NCBI GenBank assembly: GCA_049317525.1
Contig: JBMOIC010000018.1
Span: 1-61,438 of the forward strand
Direction of reading: 5' to 3'
DNA length: 61,438 nt
From: UBA961 sp049317525
GTDB lineage: Bacteria > Bacteroidota > Ignavibacteria > Kapaibacteriales > UBA961
Of the stretch, positions 1 through 7,659 are shown in pieces (the first letter of the stretch is position 1; each line of letters starts with the position of its first letter). A program made the translations under genes and the position numbers. Below the pieces are notes generated by a model. The model was not told where the DNA came from. It did not search any database and was given only the letters and a program-made list of their open reading frames with translations.

Positions 1-95
1 GCACATTTTGGTTTACATTTGCCAGGATTGGCTTGAACATTACCAATCTGGACCATAAATGCGATAACTAAAGCAATAATTGAAATATTCTTCAT
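1..95 (-). CDS. Partial secreted protein, N-terminal signal peptide only
   Basis: An open frame runs off the left edge of the window. It starts with ATG at 95 and begins MKNISIIALVIAFMVQIGN, followed by VQANPGKCKPKC. This is a typical Sec signal peptide: one Lys, a hydrophobic core and a probable cleavage after VQA. The first residues of the mature part are rich in Pro, Lys and Cys (two Cys three residues apart). Only 31 codons are visible, so the function cannot be named. It lies 28 bp downstream of the cobalamin adenosyltransferase gene on the same strand and could be the last gene of that operon. Confidence 0.6.
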   Translation of the reverse strand, partial: MKNISIIALVIAFMVQIGNVQANPGKCKPKC

Positions 96-123
96 GAATA
101 TATCCTGTAAAAATGAGTATAAA

Positions 124-678
124 TTAGATTTCTGATGAAATCCACAAAATATCGTCTATTCCTTCATGAAAATTTACTAATCGAGAAGCCACGAATAAAT
201 AATCAGAAAGCCTATTCAAAAACTGAATAATTGTACCATTGATTAATTCTGTTTCAGACAAAGCAACTACGGCACGTTCTGCTCTTCGGCAAACAGTTCT
301 TGCATGATGAAGATGCGCTGCGGCTGAACTTCCACCAGGCAAAATAAATGATTTCAATTCAGGTAAATCAGCTTGATATGAATCAATATGCTGTTCTAAT
401 AAAGAAATATGCATTTGTAATATCTGTGGTGTTTTATCTCTAAAAACTGAATCATGTGTAGTAGCTAAATCAGATCCAACCGTAAACAATAAAGATGAAA
501 TTGATAATAAATGTTCAGATATTGCTTTATTCATAGAATGCGTTAATGCAATGCCAATTATTGCATTTAACTCATCTACAGTTCCATAAGCATCTATTCT
601 TAAAGAATTTTTTTTCACTCTTGTCCCACCAAATAAACCAGTAGTTCCATCATCACCAGTTTTGGTATATATTTTCAT
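124..678 (-). CDS. Corrinoid adenosyltransferase, PduO type
   Basis: This 184-residue protein matches ATP:cob(I)alamin adenosyltransferases of the PduO/MMAB family, which transfer the adenosyl group of ATP to cob(I)alamin to make coenzyme B12. The N-terminal ATP-binding signature KIYTKTGDDGTTGLFGG (residues 2-18) is intact, and the helical part carries the conserved FILPGGSSAAAHLHHARTVCRRAER block around residues 110-135. Length is normal for the family. The ATG start is fixed by a good Shine-Dalgarno AAGGAG at 686-691, seven bases upstream. It sits 18 bp after folD on the same strand and probably shares its transcript. No other cobalamin gene is nearby, which suggests salvage of imported corrinoids. 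Confidence 0.93.
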   Translation of the reverse strand: MKIYTKTGDDGTTGLFGGTRVKKNSLRIDAYGTVDELNAIIGIALTHSMNKAISEHLLSISSLLFTVGSDLATTHDSVFRDKTPQILQMHISLLEQHIDSYQADLPELKSFILPGGSSAAAHLHHARTVCRRAERAVVALSETELINGTIIQFLNRLSDYLFVASRLVNFHEGIDDILWISSEI

Positions 679-696
679 GTGCCTTCTCCTTAATAA

Positions 697-1557
697 TTAG
701 ATAGAACGAGGGTTTATTGATAATGTTTTTTCGGCTGCACTTAATGTTTGAGACATCAAAGTGCTGATAGTCATTGGGCCAACTCCACCAGGAACTGGTG
801 TATATGCAGAGCTTAATGCAAAAGCATCTGGATGTATATCTCCAATACCACCTGCATGATAACCAGCATCTACCAATACAGCACCTGGTTTTACCCAATC
901 AGTTTGAACAAAACAAGGTTTTCCTACCGCTGCTATCAAAATATCAGCTTGTTGAATATGTGCTTGAATATGTTGAGTTCTAGAATGACAAATAGTAACA
1001 GTACAATCCTTATTTAGCAACATAGCTGCCATAGGTTTTCCAAGTATAGGGCTTCTTCCCAAAACAATTGCATGCTTTCCTTTATATTGAATATCATAAT
1101 GAGATAATAGAGTTATGATACCTTGAGGAGTAGCAGATCCATATGCTTCTATATTCATAGACATACGTCCATATCCCAAACATGTTACTCCATCTACATC
1201 CTTTTCTAATGCAATAGTATCAAAACATTGTCTTTCATCTATATGAGAAGGTACAGGATGTTGTAATAATATTCCATGCACATTTGGATTGGCATTAAGA
1301 TCTTTAATAATGTCAATTAATTGTTGAGTTGTTGTGTTTTCATCTACTTCAATGCACAAAGAATCCATTCCAATTCTTCTGCATGCATTTCCTTTCATTT
1401 TTACATATGTTGCGCTAGATGGGTCTTTGCCAACCAATATTGTAGCCAAAATTGGAATACGCCCTGGGTTTTTCATGATAAGTTGTGCAGTTCTTTGTGA
1501 AAGAGAGTGCTCAGTTTGCTTAGCAAGCAATTTACCATCTAGAATTTGAGGAATCAT
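697..1557 (-). CDS. folD: Bifunctional methylene-THF dehydrogenase/methenyl-THF cyclohydrolase
   Basis: FolD interconverts 5,10-methylene-THF, methenyl-THF and 10-formyl-THF with NADP, supplying one-carbon units for purine and other synthesis. The 286-residue length is typical. Visible signatures are the catalytic region ATYVKMKGNACRRIG (residues 49-63, with the conserved YxxxK lysine), the QHPVPSHI substrate segment near 99-106, the Rossmann motif VLGRSPILGKPMA near 166, and the C-terminal PGGVGPMTISTLM near 256. It lies between manA (58 bp upstream) and the adenosyltransferase gene (18 bp downstream), all on the minus strand. Confidence 0.96.
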   Translation of the reverse strand: MIPQILDGKLLAKQTEHSLSQRTAQLIMKNPGRIPILATILVGKDPSSATYVKMKGNACRRIGMDSLCIEVDENTTTQQLIDIIKDLNANPNVHGILLQHPVPSHIDERQCFDTIALEKDVDGVTCLGYGRMSMNIEAYGSATPQGIITLLSHYDIQYKGKHAIVLGRSPILGKPMAAMLLNKDCTVTICHSRTQHIQAHIQQADILIAAVGKPCFVQTDWVKPGAVLVDAGYHAGGIGDIHPDAFALSSAYTPVPGGVGPMTISTLMSQTLSAAEKTLSINPRSI

Positions 1558-1615
1558 ATATTTTTGGTGATAAGTAAAAGTATAACTTACAAACTAATGA
1601 TTTGCACTTTATCTG

Positions 1616-2614
1616 CTATATGTTTTGCTGGGCGAATAAAAATTCTGTTTTTCTCGCACTATTATTACTACAGACAATTGATTTCATAGCTGCAGGCACA
1701 AAAGCACTATAACCTGATTTAATAATATAATCACCTTGATTAGTTTTTAGAATCAATGGTTCATCACCTATTACAGTAATCAGTCCTGCTTTATTCTGTA
1801 ATGAACATTCTATATGAGCATGTTCTATTGAAAAAAGAGAAAGATAAAAGTACTGAGAAGAAATTAATTCTGTTTTGATAATTCCTGGCTTAAGTACAAT
1901 TGGTTTAATATCTACTTTGGCACTATTAGAAGCATATTCAATCATAGAAATAATTCCCTTTTCAATATGCAATTCTCTTGGATTTCCATCAATTCCACAG
2001 CGATCCCAATCATACAATCTATATGTAGTATCACTTGTTTGTTGTAATTCATATAGAACAATGCCTGGTCCAATAGCATGAATCGTCCCAGCAGGAACAA
2101 AAATAAAATCTCCCTTTTGCACTTTCACTTTATGTAATAACTCTAAATCATTACCAGAGTTAAGCGCGTATTGATATTGTTGTTTAGAAATTCCATTTTT
2201 TAAACCAAATATAATTTCAGCGTCTGGCTCTGCTTTTAGGATATACCAACATTCAGTTTTTCCTCTTGGCTCTCCTTCTAAAACATCCGCTAGAGTATCA
2301 TCTGGGTGAACCTGAACCGAAAGCCATTCTCTGGCATCTAGCAATTTTACAAGCAAAGGAAATTCACCATTCTTATGATGATACCCAATCATTTCTAATG
2401 GATATTGTTGGATTACATCTTCCAATGTTAATCCAGCATATGCTCCATGTGAAATATAATTTTTAGAATAAATTTCCCAAGATTCTCCGATATGCAATAA
2501 ATCTTCAGCTTGCTGTTTTAATGCTGATATTGCAGAACCACCCCATATTTTTTCAAATAAAGCTGATTCTAATTGTAAAGGATATGGAATAAAAGTGTTA
2601 TTGATTGTACTCAT
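1616..2614 (-). CDS. manA: Mannose-6-phosphate isomerase, class I
   Basis: This 332-residue protein matches zinc-dependent type I phosphomannose isomerases, which interconvert fructose-6-phosphate and mannose-6-phosphate and feed GDP-mannose and surface-glycan synthesis. The metal-binding motif LSVQVHPDD lies near residues 97-105, followed by GKTECWYIL near 118, and the third zinc ligand lies in the GTIHAIGPG segment near 176. The length is that of the short Bacillus-type enzymes rather than the ~390-residue enterobacterial form. It starts 7 bp after the YIP1 gene. Mannose supply fits the several glycosyltransferases at 9-17 kb, but that link is inference. Confidence 0.92.
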   Translation of the reverse strand: MSTINNTFIPYPLQLESALFEKIWGGSAISALKQQAEDLLHIGESWEIYSKNYISHGAYAGLTLEDVIQQYPLEMIGYHHKNGEFPLLVKLLDAREWLSVQVHPDDTLADVLEGEPRGKTECWYILKAEPDAEIIFGLKNGISKQQYQYALNSGNDLELLHKVKVQKGDFIFVPAGTIHAIGPGIVLYELQQTSDTTYRLYDWDRCGIDGNPRELHIEKGIISMIEYASNSAKVDIKPIVLKPGIIKTELISSQYFYLSLFSIEHAHIECSLQNKAGLITVIGDEPLILKTNQGDYIIKSGYSAFVPAAMKSIVCSNNSARKTEFLFAQQNI

Positions 2615-2621
2615 AGACTAT

Positions 2622-3338
2622 TTATCTGGAAATATAAGAACCAATACTTGAGAATAGACTAAACCAACAAATAATAATAGTAATAACTATAGCAGATACA
2701 TAGCGTCCATACACTTTTTCAACAAAAGCATGTCCTACAATTGCATAAGATGCAATGATATATGAAAAAATCCACAGGACATTTACTCTACTTAATACAG
2801 CAAAGAAAAATGGATGATCTGTAGGAATAATTGCTATTCCAGCGTGAATTCCAAAACGTAAATCTGAGAAAAGAAACTGAAACAAACCATTAATTAATGT
2901 ACCTAAAGCATAGCATCCAGAGGCATAAGCACCTAAAGCAGTAATTTCATATAATGGTTTTTTTTGTTTGCCTAATAACCAATGAAATAAAGTTAGAAGA
3001 GCACCAAAAGCAAGTATTCCAACAAATGAGGTAAAAAGAGTAGATAGTAAAACTTGGCTAAAATCAAGCTCTCCTACCGATGGCATCCCATGTTCAGAGC
3101 CTACTAATGGTTTTTTAGACATCCAAGGTGACATCATTGCAATATTCTGGCTAATCAGTACTGGATTTAACCTATGTAAATAAGCAATGCTCATAGATGC
3201 TATAGTTTCTAATAAACTTGCTGCAACAAGAACTTTATATGGTTCTTCTATAGCAGACATTCCGAATTCATGGGGGTTCTTAACAATGCTAATAAAACCC
3301 TTCATCCATGAATATGTGGACTGCATAGTATTTGTCAT
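2622..3338 (-). CDS. YIP1 family integral membrane protein
   Basis: This 238-residue membrane protein has about five hydrophobic segments (roughly residues 35-55, 90-118, 125-150, 170-200 and 210-235). The layout resembles the bacterial Yip1-domain family, including the GALLTLFHWLLGK segment after the second helix and the GAYASGCYALGTLINGLF segment. The function of bacterial YIP1 proteins is not established. It is squeezed between plsC (6 bp upstream) and manA (7 bp downstream), so it is almost certainly co-transcribed with them, and a link to envelope lipid or glycan metabolism is plausible. No catalytic motif is visible. Confidence 0.7.
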   Translation of the reverse strand: MTNTMQSTYSWMKGFISIVKNPHEFGMSAIEEPYKVLVAASLLETIASMSIAYLHRLNPVLISQNIAMMSPWMSKKPLVGSEHGMPSVGELDFSQVLLSTLFTSFVGILAFGALLTLFHWLLGKQKKPLYEITALGAYASGCYALGTLINGLFQFLFSDLRFGIHAGIAIIPTDHPFFFAVLSRVNVLWIFSYIIASYAIVGHAFVEKVYGRYVSAIVITIIICWFSLFSSIGSYISR

Positions 3339-3344
3339 AAAAAA

Positions 3345-4094
3345 CTATAAATGTGTAGAAGGTTGCATGTCAATTGGTAAAGCAAGGCGAATTGATTCAT
3401 GAACTGCATCCATCAGAATCTTTTCGGCTTGTTTATCTTCTTGTAGTAGGGATGGAAATGGCTCTTGAATAGATAATATGGTATGGCCTGGTTTGAAGAA
3501 AATTCCTGACTTTGGCATAATTGTATAAGCACCTATTAATGCTATTGGAATAATTGGTTTTTTTGAACGAGCTGCTAATAAAAATGCCCCTCTTTTAAAT
3601 AAACCAAGTCTACCATCTTTAGATCGGGTACCTTCTGCAAAAACTATGACGCTTTCTCCGGACTGAACGGCACCAATAGCTTCTTGAATACTTTTCATAG
3701 CATTTCTTGGGTCATCTCTGTCAATTGCTATAAAGGGGGATGCTTTCATACTCCAACCAAGGAAAGGGATCTTTTCTAAATTCCTTCTATACATGATACG
3801 CACATTATCAGGTAAACTTGCTAAAAGAATAGGAATATCAAAATAACTTGTATGATTTACAATATAAATCCGGCTATCCAAGCCTTGTATTTTGTCTAAT
3901 CCTTTTATAGTTACTGTTACTCCAGCACAATATAATAATGCTGAAGACCACTGTTTTGCTAAAGAAAAATAGATTGAATGCTGTAGTCTACAGGCAAAGC
4001 CTAATAGTGCTAATGTTGAATAAGCAATCGTAATGAGTATAATCGCTAAACTTCTTAAAATAAACTCAATATATGAAGTTAATCCTTTCTTCAT
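3345..4094 (-). CDS. plsC: 1-acyl-sn-glycerol-3-phosphate acyltransferase
   Basis: PlsC acylates lysophosphatidic acid to phosphatidic acid at the inner membrane. The 249-residue protein has an N-terminal hydrophobic anchor (about residues 10-32), the acyltransferase motif I NHTSYFD (the HX4D catalytic pair, near residue 80), and the glycerol-phosphate-binding motif FAEGTRSKDGRLGLFKRGAF near 150-170. A further motif, PIIPIALIG, follows near 180. Its start codon overlaps the end of the upstream ABC ATPase gene by four bases, which indicates translational coupling. Confidence 0.93.
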   Translation of the reverse strand: MKKGLTSYIEFILRSLAIILITIAYSTLALLGFACRLQHSIYFSLAKQWSSALLYCAGVTVTIKGLDKIQGLDSRIYIVNHTSYFDIPILLASLPDNVRIMYRRNLEKIPFLGWSMKASPFIAIDRDDPRNAMKSIQEAIGAVQSGESVIVFAEGTRSKDGRLGLFKRGAFLLAARSKKPIIPIALIGAYTIMPKSGIFFKPGHTILSIQEPFPSLLQEDKQAEKILMDAVHESIRLALPIDMQPSTHL

Positions 4095-4864
4095 AATGCT
4101 TCATTTGTATTCGGTGTATCAGATTGAATTGGCGAATTACCACTTTGATTCTCTTCTTTATGGACAATTACTTCTGAGGATATAATTCCATCTCTTAGGG
4201 TGATAATTTTTTCGGCCATTCTGGCAACATCAATACTATGGGTTGCTATTAATAATGTTAGCGTTCTTTCTTGTCTAATTTTTTTAATTAAATCCAGAAC
4301 AGCAACTGTATTTGCTGAATCCAAATTACCAGTTGGTTCATCTGCTATGATAATTGAAGGTTCATTTATTAATGCCCTTGCAATTGATATTCTTTGTTGC
4401 TCTCCGCCTGATAATTCTGAAGGACGATGATCTTTTCTATGTATCATGCCTACTTTTTCACAAAGGGCTAAAGCTTTTTTTTCAGCATGAGATACCTTTT
4501 CTCCAGCAATTAAAGCGGGCATCATTATATTTTCTAAAGCTGAAAACTCTGGTAATAAATGATGAAACTGAAAGATAAATCCAATATGCTTATTTCTTAA
4601 TTCAGCAGCTTGCTTCTTTTTTAAAGCTGAGTATATATGCTGTTTTCCTGCTGGAAAATATCCGGTAACAGCACCCATATCTGGTGTATCAAGCAAGCCA
4701 AGAATATGTAACAAAGTACTTTTACCTGCGCCAGATGGGCCCATAAATGCAATAAATTCACCTTCTTTAATTTCTAATGATATACCTTTTAATACAGGAG
4801 TATCATTATCTGAATGCAAAGAATACGATTTAACCAGTGAATCAGCCTTTAGTATTGTATTCAT
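4091..4864 (-). CDS. LolD-like ABC transporter ATP-binding protein
   Basis: This 257-residue ABC ATPase belongs to the LolD/MacB/FtsE-like branch, usually paired with FtsX/LolC-type permeases to extract lipoproteins or other substrates from the inner membrane. Walker A is GPSGAGKST (near residue 42), the signature is LSGGEQQRISIARAL (near 145-160), and Walker B is IIIADEPTGNLD (near 165-176). A short polar tail of about 25 residues follows the core. No permease gene is adjacent, so the partner must be elsewhere and the substrate is not settled. It starts 7 bp after pheS and overlaps plsC by 4 bp. Confidence 0.85.
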   Translation of the reverse strand: MNTILKADSLVKSYSLHSDNDTPVLKGISLEIKEGEFIAFMGPSGAGKSTLLHILGLLDTPDMGAVTGYFPAGKQHIYSALKKKQAAELRNKHIGFIFQFHHLLPEFSALENIMMPALIAGEKVSHAEKKALALCEKVGMIHRKDHRPSELSGGEQQRISIARALINEPSIIIADEPTGNLDSANTVAVLDLIKKIRQERTLTLLIATHSIDVARMAEKIITLRDGIISSEVIVHKEENQSGNSPIQSDTPNTNEAL

Positions 4865-4871
4865 AATCGCG

Positions 4872-5888
4872 TTAAAATTGTTCTAATACCCGAATATCAT
4901 TTTCATAAAGAGCCCGAATATCATTAATTCCAGTAGCTAACATAGTAACTCTTTCAATGCCAAATCCGAAGGCAAATCCACTATATTCTTCTGGATCTAT
5001 GCCACAATTTTTTAGAACCTGTGGATGAACCATTCCGCATCCACAAATTTCTAGCCAACCAGAATGTTTACATATACGACAACCTTTACCACTGCATAAA
5101 TAGCAAGATATATCCACTTCCGCGCTTGGTTCAGTAAAAGGAAAATAAGATGGACGAAATCTAAATTGGGAATTATTGCCATACATTTGCTTAGCAAAAG
5201 CAACAATTGTCCCTTTTAAGTCTGCAAATGTTACATTTTTATCAATATATAAACCCTCAATTTGATGAAATTCAGCTAAAGATCTTGCCGATAATGCTTC
5301 ATTTCTATAAACTCTTCCAGGCATAATTGATCGAATAGGAATGGGATGAGACTTCATCATTCTAATTTGAACAGGAGAAGTATGAGATCGTAATAAAATA
5401 TCTCCACGCGGATCATCAATAAAAAATGTATCCTGCATATCCCTTGCAGGGTGATCTTCTGCGAAATTTAATGCTTCATAATTATGATAATCATCTTCAA
5501 TATCAATGCCCTCGGCTACAGTAAAGCCCATGCCTTCAAAAATAGACACAATGGTATCCAGAGTTTTTTTAATAGGATGAATATGCCCTTTTAATGGCAT
5601 TCTTCCAGGTAAAGAAGTATCAATCAAAGGAACAGAAGATTCTTCAGCTTCAAGGTTTTCTTTAAATTCCTTAAAAGTTGCCTCTACATATTGTCTTAAC
5701 TCATTAATAAGTTTACCAATTGCAGGTTTATCTTCTTTGGGTATCTCTCTTAAAGATTCCACTAATACAGGCAAAGTTCCCTTTTTTGTTAAATGCTTTA
5801 ATCTAAATTGTTCTAAAGATTCCGCATCTTTAATTGTTGCAAAATCTTGTTCAATATTCTGTTTGATAAAAGATATATCAGCAATCAT
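4872..5888 (-). CDS. pheS: Phenylalanyl-tRNA synthetase alpha subunit
   Basis: PheS is the catalytic subunit of the alpha2beta2 synthetase that charges tRNA-Phe. I start it at the ATG at 5888 (MIADISFIK); an in-frame TTG at 5900 would add only four residues. The coiled-coil tRNA-binding arm covers about residues 1-85. Motif 2 contains the RSHTSPVQIRMM segment, and the region CSGKGCRICKHSGWLEICGC is typical of bacterial PheS. Motif 3 is GFGIERVTML near the C-terminus. The gene follows a clear terminator after rplT, so it may have its own promoter or depend on read-through. pheT is not in the window. Confidence 0.96.
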   Translation of the reverse strand: MIADISFIKQNIEQDFATIKDAESLEQFRLKHLTKKGTLPVLVESLREIPKEDKPAIGKLINELRQYVEATFKEFKENLEAEESSVPLIDTSLPGRMPLKGHIHPIKKTLDTIVSIFEGMGFTVAEGIDIEDDYHNYEALNFAEDHPARDMQDTFFIDDPRGDILLRSHTSPVQIRMMKSHPIPIRSIMPGRVYRNEALSARSLAEFHQIEGLYIDKNVTFADLKGTIVAFAKQMYGNNSQFRFRPSYFPFTEPSAEVDISCYLCSGKGCRICKHSGWLEICGCGMVHPQVLKNCGIDPEEYSGFAFGFGIERVTMLATGINDIRALYENDIRVLEQF

Positions 5889-5911
5889 AAATGTATACAA
5901 TAATCTGAATC

Positions 5912-5946
5912 AAAAAAAAAGGGCGCTCATATAAAGAACGCCCTTT
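5912..5946 (-). terminator. Rho-independent terminator after rplT
   Basis: On the minus strand an 8-bp perfect stem AAAGGGCG/CGCCCTTT (5939-5946 with 5918-5925) closes a 13-nt loop and is followed by a run of nine T. It lies 22 bp after the rplT stop codon and before pheS, so it should end the infC-rpmI-rplT transcript. Confidence 0.85.
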
Positions 5947-5967
5947 AACATACGGAAATCGATAAAG

Positions 5968-6315
5968 TTAACCTATTGCAGAGCGTACAATACGCTTGAA
6001 AATAGATGGCTGAGATGCTGCCAAATCAGCAAGAACCTTACGATTAATTTGAATATTCTTTAGTTTGAGTGCATGTATCAAACGAGAATAGGTAGTACCA
6101 TTCAAACGTGCACCTGCATTTATACGAACAATCCATAATCTACGGAAAGTACGTTTTTTTGCACGGCGATCGCGATAAGCGTACTGTAAACCTTTTTCAA
6201 TGTGATTCTTGGCAATTGTCCAAACTTTACTACGCGCACCCCAATATCCTTTTGCAAGTTTTATAAACTTACGGCGGCGGCGGTGCGATGCTACTTTGTG
6301 CGTGGAACGTGGCAT
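5968..6315 (-). CDS. rplT: 50S ribosomal protein L20
   Basis: This 115-residue protein is L20, needed for early assembly of the large subunit and, in many bacteria, the autoregulator of the infC-rpmI-rplT operon. The N-terminus MPRSTHKVASHRRRRK and the block FRRLWIVRINAGAR (near residues 58-71) are diagnostic. The length is normal. The start is supported by a perfect AGGAGG at 6321-6326, five bases upstream of ATG, which is notable in a genome that otherwise shows few Shine-Dalgarno sequences. A hairpin in the spacer to rpmI (6350-6383) is a candidate regulatory element. Confidence 0.98.
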   Translation of the reverse strand: MPRSTHKVASHRRRRKFIKLAKGYWGARSKVWTIAKNHIEKGLQYAYRDRRAKKRTFRRLWIVRINAGARLNGTTYSRLIHALKLKNIQINRKVLADLAASQPSIFKRIVRSAIG

Positions 6316-6320
6316 AATGC

Positions 6321-6326
6321 CCTCCT
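6321..6326 (-). promoter_or_regulatory. Perfect Shine-Dalgarno of rplT
   Basis: AGGAGG on the minus strand, five bases before the rplT ATG. Similar strong sites precede the adenosyltransferase gene (686-691), the OmpA/VWA lipoprotein gene (AGGAGG at 23541-23546) and the Crp/Fnr gene (GGAGGG at 23731-23736). Most other genes in the window show no such sequence. Confidence 0.8.
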
Positions 6327-6349
6327 ACAAAAATTAATTATTAAATGCG

Positions 6350-6383
6350 ATTGATGGGGAGCTTCGCTAAAATCCCAATCAAC
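6350..6383 (-). promoter_or_regulatory. RNA hairpin in the rpmI-rplT spacer
   Basis: An inverted repeat of 11 bp with one mismatch (6350-6360 with 6373-6383) encloses a 12-nt loop. On the transcript it forms 25-30 nt before the rplT Shine-Dalgarno. No T-run follows, so it is not a terminator. L20 is known to repress its own operon by binding RNA structures in several bacteria. A role here is inference from position. Confidence 0.4.
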
Positions 6384-6448
6384 CTGCTAATAACCTTATA
6401 TCTTACCATAAATATACAGGGGCGGTTATATCCTGTATCATTGTACAA

Positions 6449-6646
6449 TTAACGCAGACACAATAGACGTTTGATATTTTGCTCATCTGCAACGCTAACT
6501 AAAGCGGGCATACGTAACAAACGCTTACGCTTACGTGTCTTGTGAGTCAGAATGTGATTTTTAAAAGCACGATTACGACGGATACGTCCAGTCCCCGTAA
6601 TTGAAAAGCGCTTTTTTGCACCACTATTCGTTTTCATTTTAGGCAT
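6449..6646 (-). CDS. rpmI: 50S ribosomal protein L35
   Basis: This 65-residue protein begins MPKMKTNSGAKKRFSITGTG, the usual L35 N-terminus, and has the basic segment HILTHKTRKRKRLLR near residues 31-45. The open frame extends 17 codons upstream to 6697, but the conserved start at 6646 is clearly right. L35 is a small protein of the large ribosomal subunit. It lies between infC (94 bp upstream) and rplT (133 bp downstream), the standard gene order. Confidence 0.97.
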   Translation of the reverse strand: MPKMKTNSGAKKRFSITGTGRIRRNRAFKNHILTHKTRKRKRLLRMPALVSVADEQNIKRLLCLR

Positions 6647-6740
6647 CGTATGATCCTTAAAAACGATGAAACATTGATTGCTTTCATGCAAAAACAATCC
6701 ACAATAATAATTATCTACAAATAGTACTTCATATAGAAGT

Positions 6741-7484
6741 TTATTCTTCTTTTTTGGTTTTCTTTGCTTTTTCAGGGGCTAGAATCACCGTAAGTGTTCT
6801 ACCCTCTGGATGAATAGGCTGATCTATCTTCGAACAATCTTCAAGTGCAACAACAAAACGCTGCAATAAAGCTAAACCTATTTCCTGATGCATAATCTCA
6901 CGGCCCTTAAACATCACAGTTGCCTTAACTTTATCACCATCGCCTAGGAATTCACGAGCATGTCTTGTCTTAAAATCAAAATCGTGAGTATCTGTTCTCC
7001 ATTTGAAACGGACTTCTTTCAACTGAGCATGATGCTGAGCCTTTTTTTGAATCTTTTCACGCTTCTGAAGCTCATATGCAAATTTGCCATAATCTATTAT
7101 CTTACAAACAGGTGGATCTGCCTGTTGAGCAATCTCTACAAGATCTTTGTTTTGCTCAAATGCTAAATCAACGGCATCTTTTGTTGCCATTACCCCAAGC
7201 ATTTTTCCTTCTTCATCAACTACTCTTACCTGAGGAACTCGGATTTCATCATTAATTCTATTTTTTCTTTGCTTCTCATTATTTGGCTGATCTCTCTCGC
7301 GCGGCATTCTAGGGCCAGAAGGCCTTGCACCAAATGGGCGTGCACCACCTGGAGTAAAACCTCCGGGACGAGGAGCTCCACCAGATTGAAATGGTGGACG
7401 AGATCCGCTTTGTTGGGTACCAACAGGGCGTTGTTGCTGGGATGAATCTGTATTTCCCCTACTGGGTTGAAAAGGAGTTGCCAA
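6741..7484 (-). CDS. infC: Translation initiation factor IF-3 with long N-terminal extension
   Basis: IF-3 keeps the 30S subunit free and checks the start codon. The canonical two-domain protein is present from about residue 75 (INDEIRVPQVRVVDEEGK, then the C-terminal domain with KEVRFKWRTDTHDFDFKTRHA). Before it lie about 60-75 residues rich in Gly, Pro, Arg, Gln and Ser (for example GGAPRPGGFTPGGARPFGAR). The annotated start is TTG at 7484, 37 nt after the predicted transcription start. An internal ATG (Met60) would give a 188-residue protein of normal length. The open, glycine- and proline-biased frame upstream argues that the extension is translated, but this is not proven. Confidence 0.93.
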   Translation of the reverse strand: MATPFQPSRGNTDSSQQQRPVGTQQSGSRPPFQSGGAPRPGGFTPGGARPFGARPSGPRMPRERDQPNNEKQRKNRINDEIRVPQVRVVDEEGKMLGVMATKDAVDLAFEQNKDLVEIAQQADPPVCKIIDYGKFAYELQKREKIQKKAQHHAQLKEVRFKWRTDTHDFDFKTRHAREFLGDGDKVKATVMFKGREIMHQEIGLALLQRFVVALEDCSKIDQPIHPEGRTLTVILAPEKAKKTKKEE

Positions 7485-7527
7485 AAAGAACCTGCTGAGA
7501 AATAATAAAATAGAGAATGTAATTGTG

Positions 7528-7559
7528 CAAACTTACGGTTATGACATCAAAAATACAAA
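7528..7559 (-). promoter_or_regulatory. Bacteroidota-type promoter of infC operon
   Basis: On the minus strand TTTG (7556-7559), a 20-bp spacer and TAAGTTTG (7528-7535, matching TAnnTTTG) fit the consensus used by the primary sigma factor of Bacteroidota. Transcription would start near 7521, giving a leader of about 37 nt before infC. Confidence 0.65.
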
Positions 7560-7659
7560 AAAGCAATGTTATAAAAGGGTAGTTATATACGATAAATCTG
7601 TGATTTCTTTACATTTGTAATCAATTATCTGTTTTTAATCTTGTATTACTGCTTAAAAA

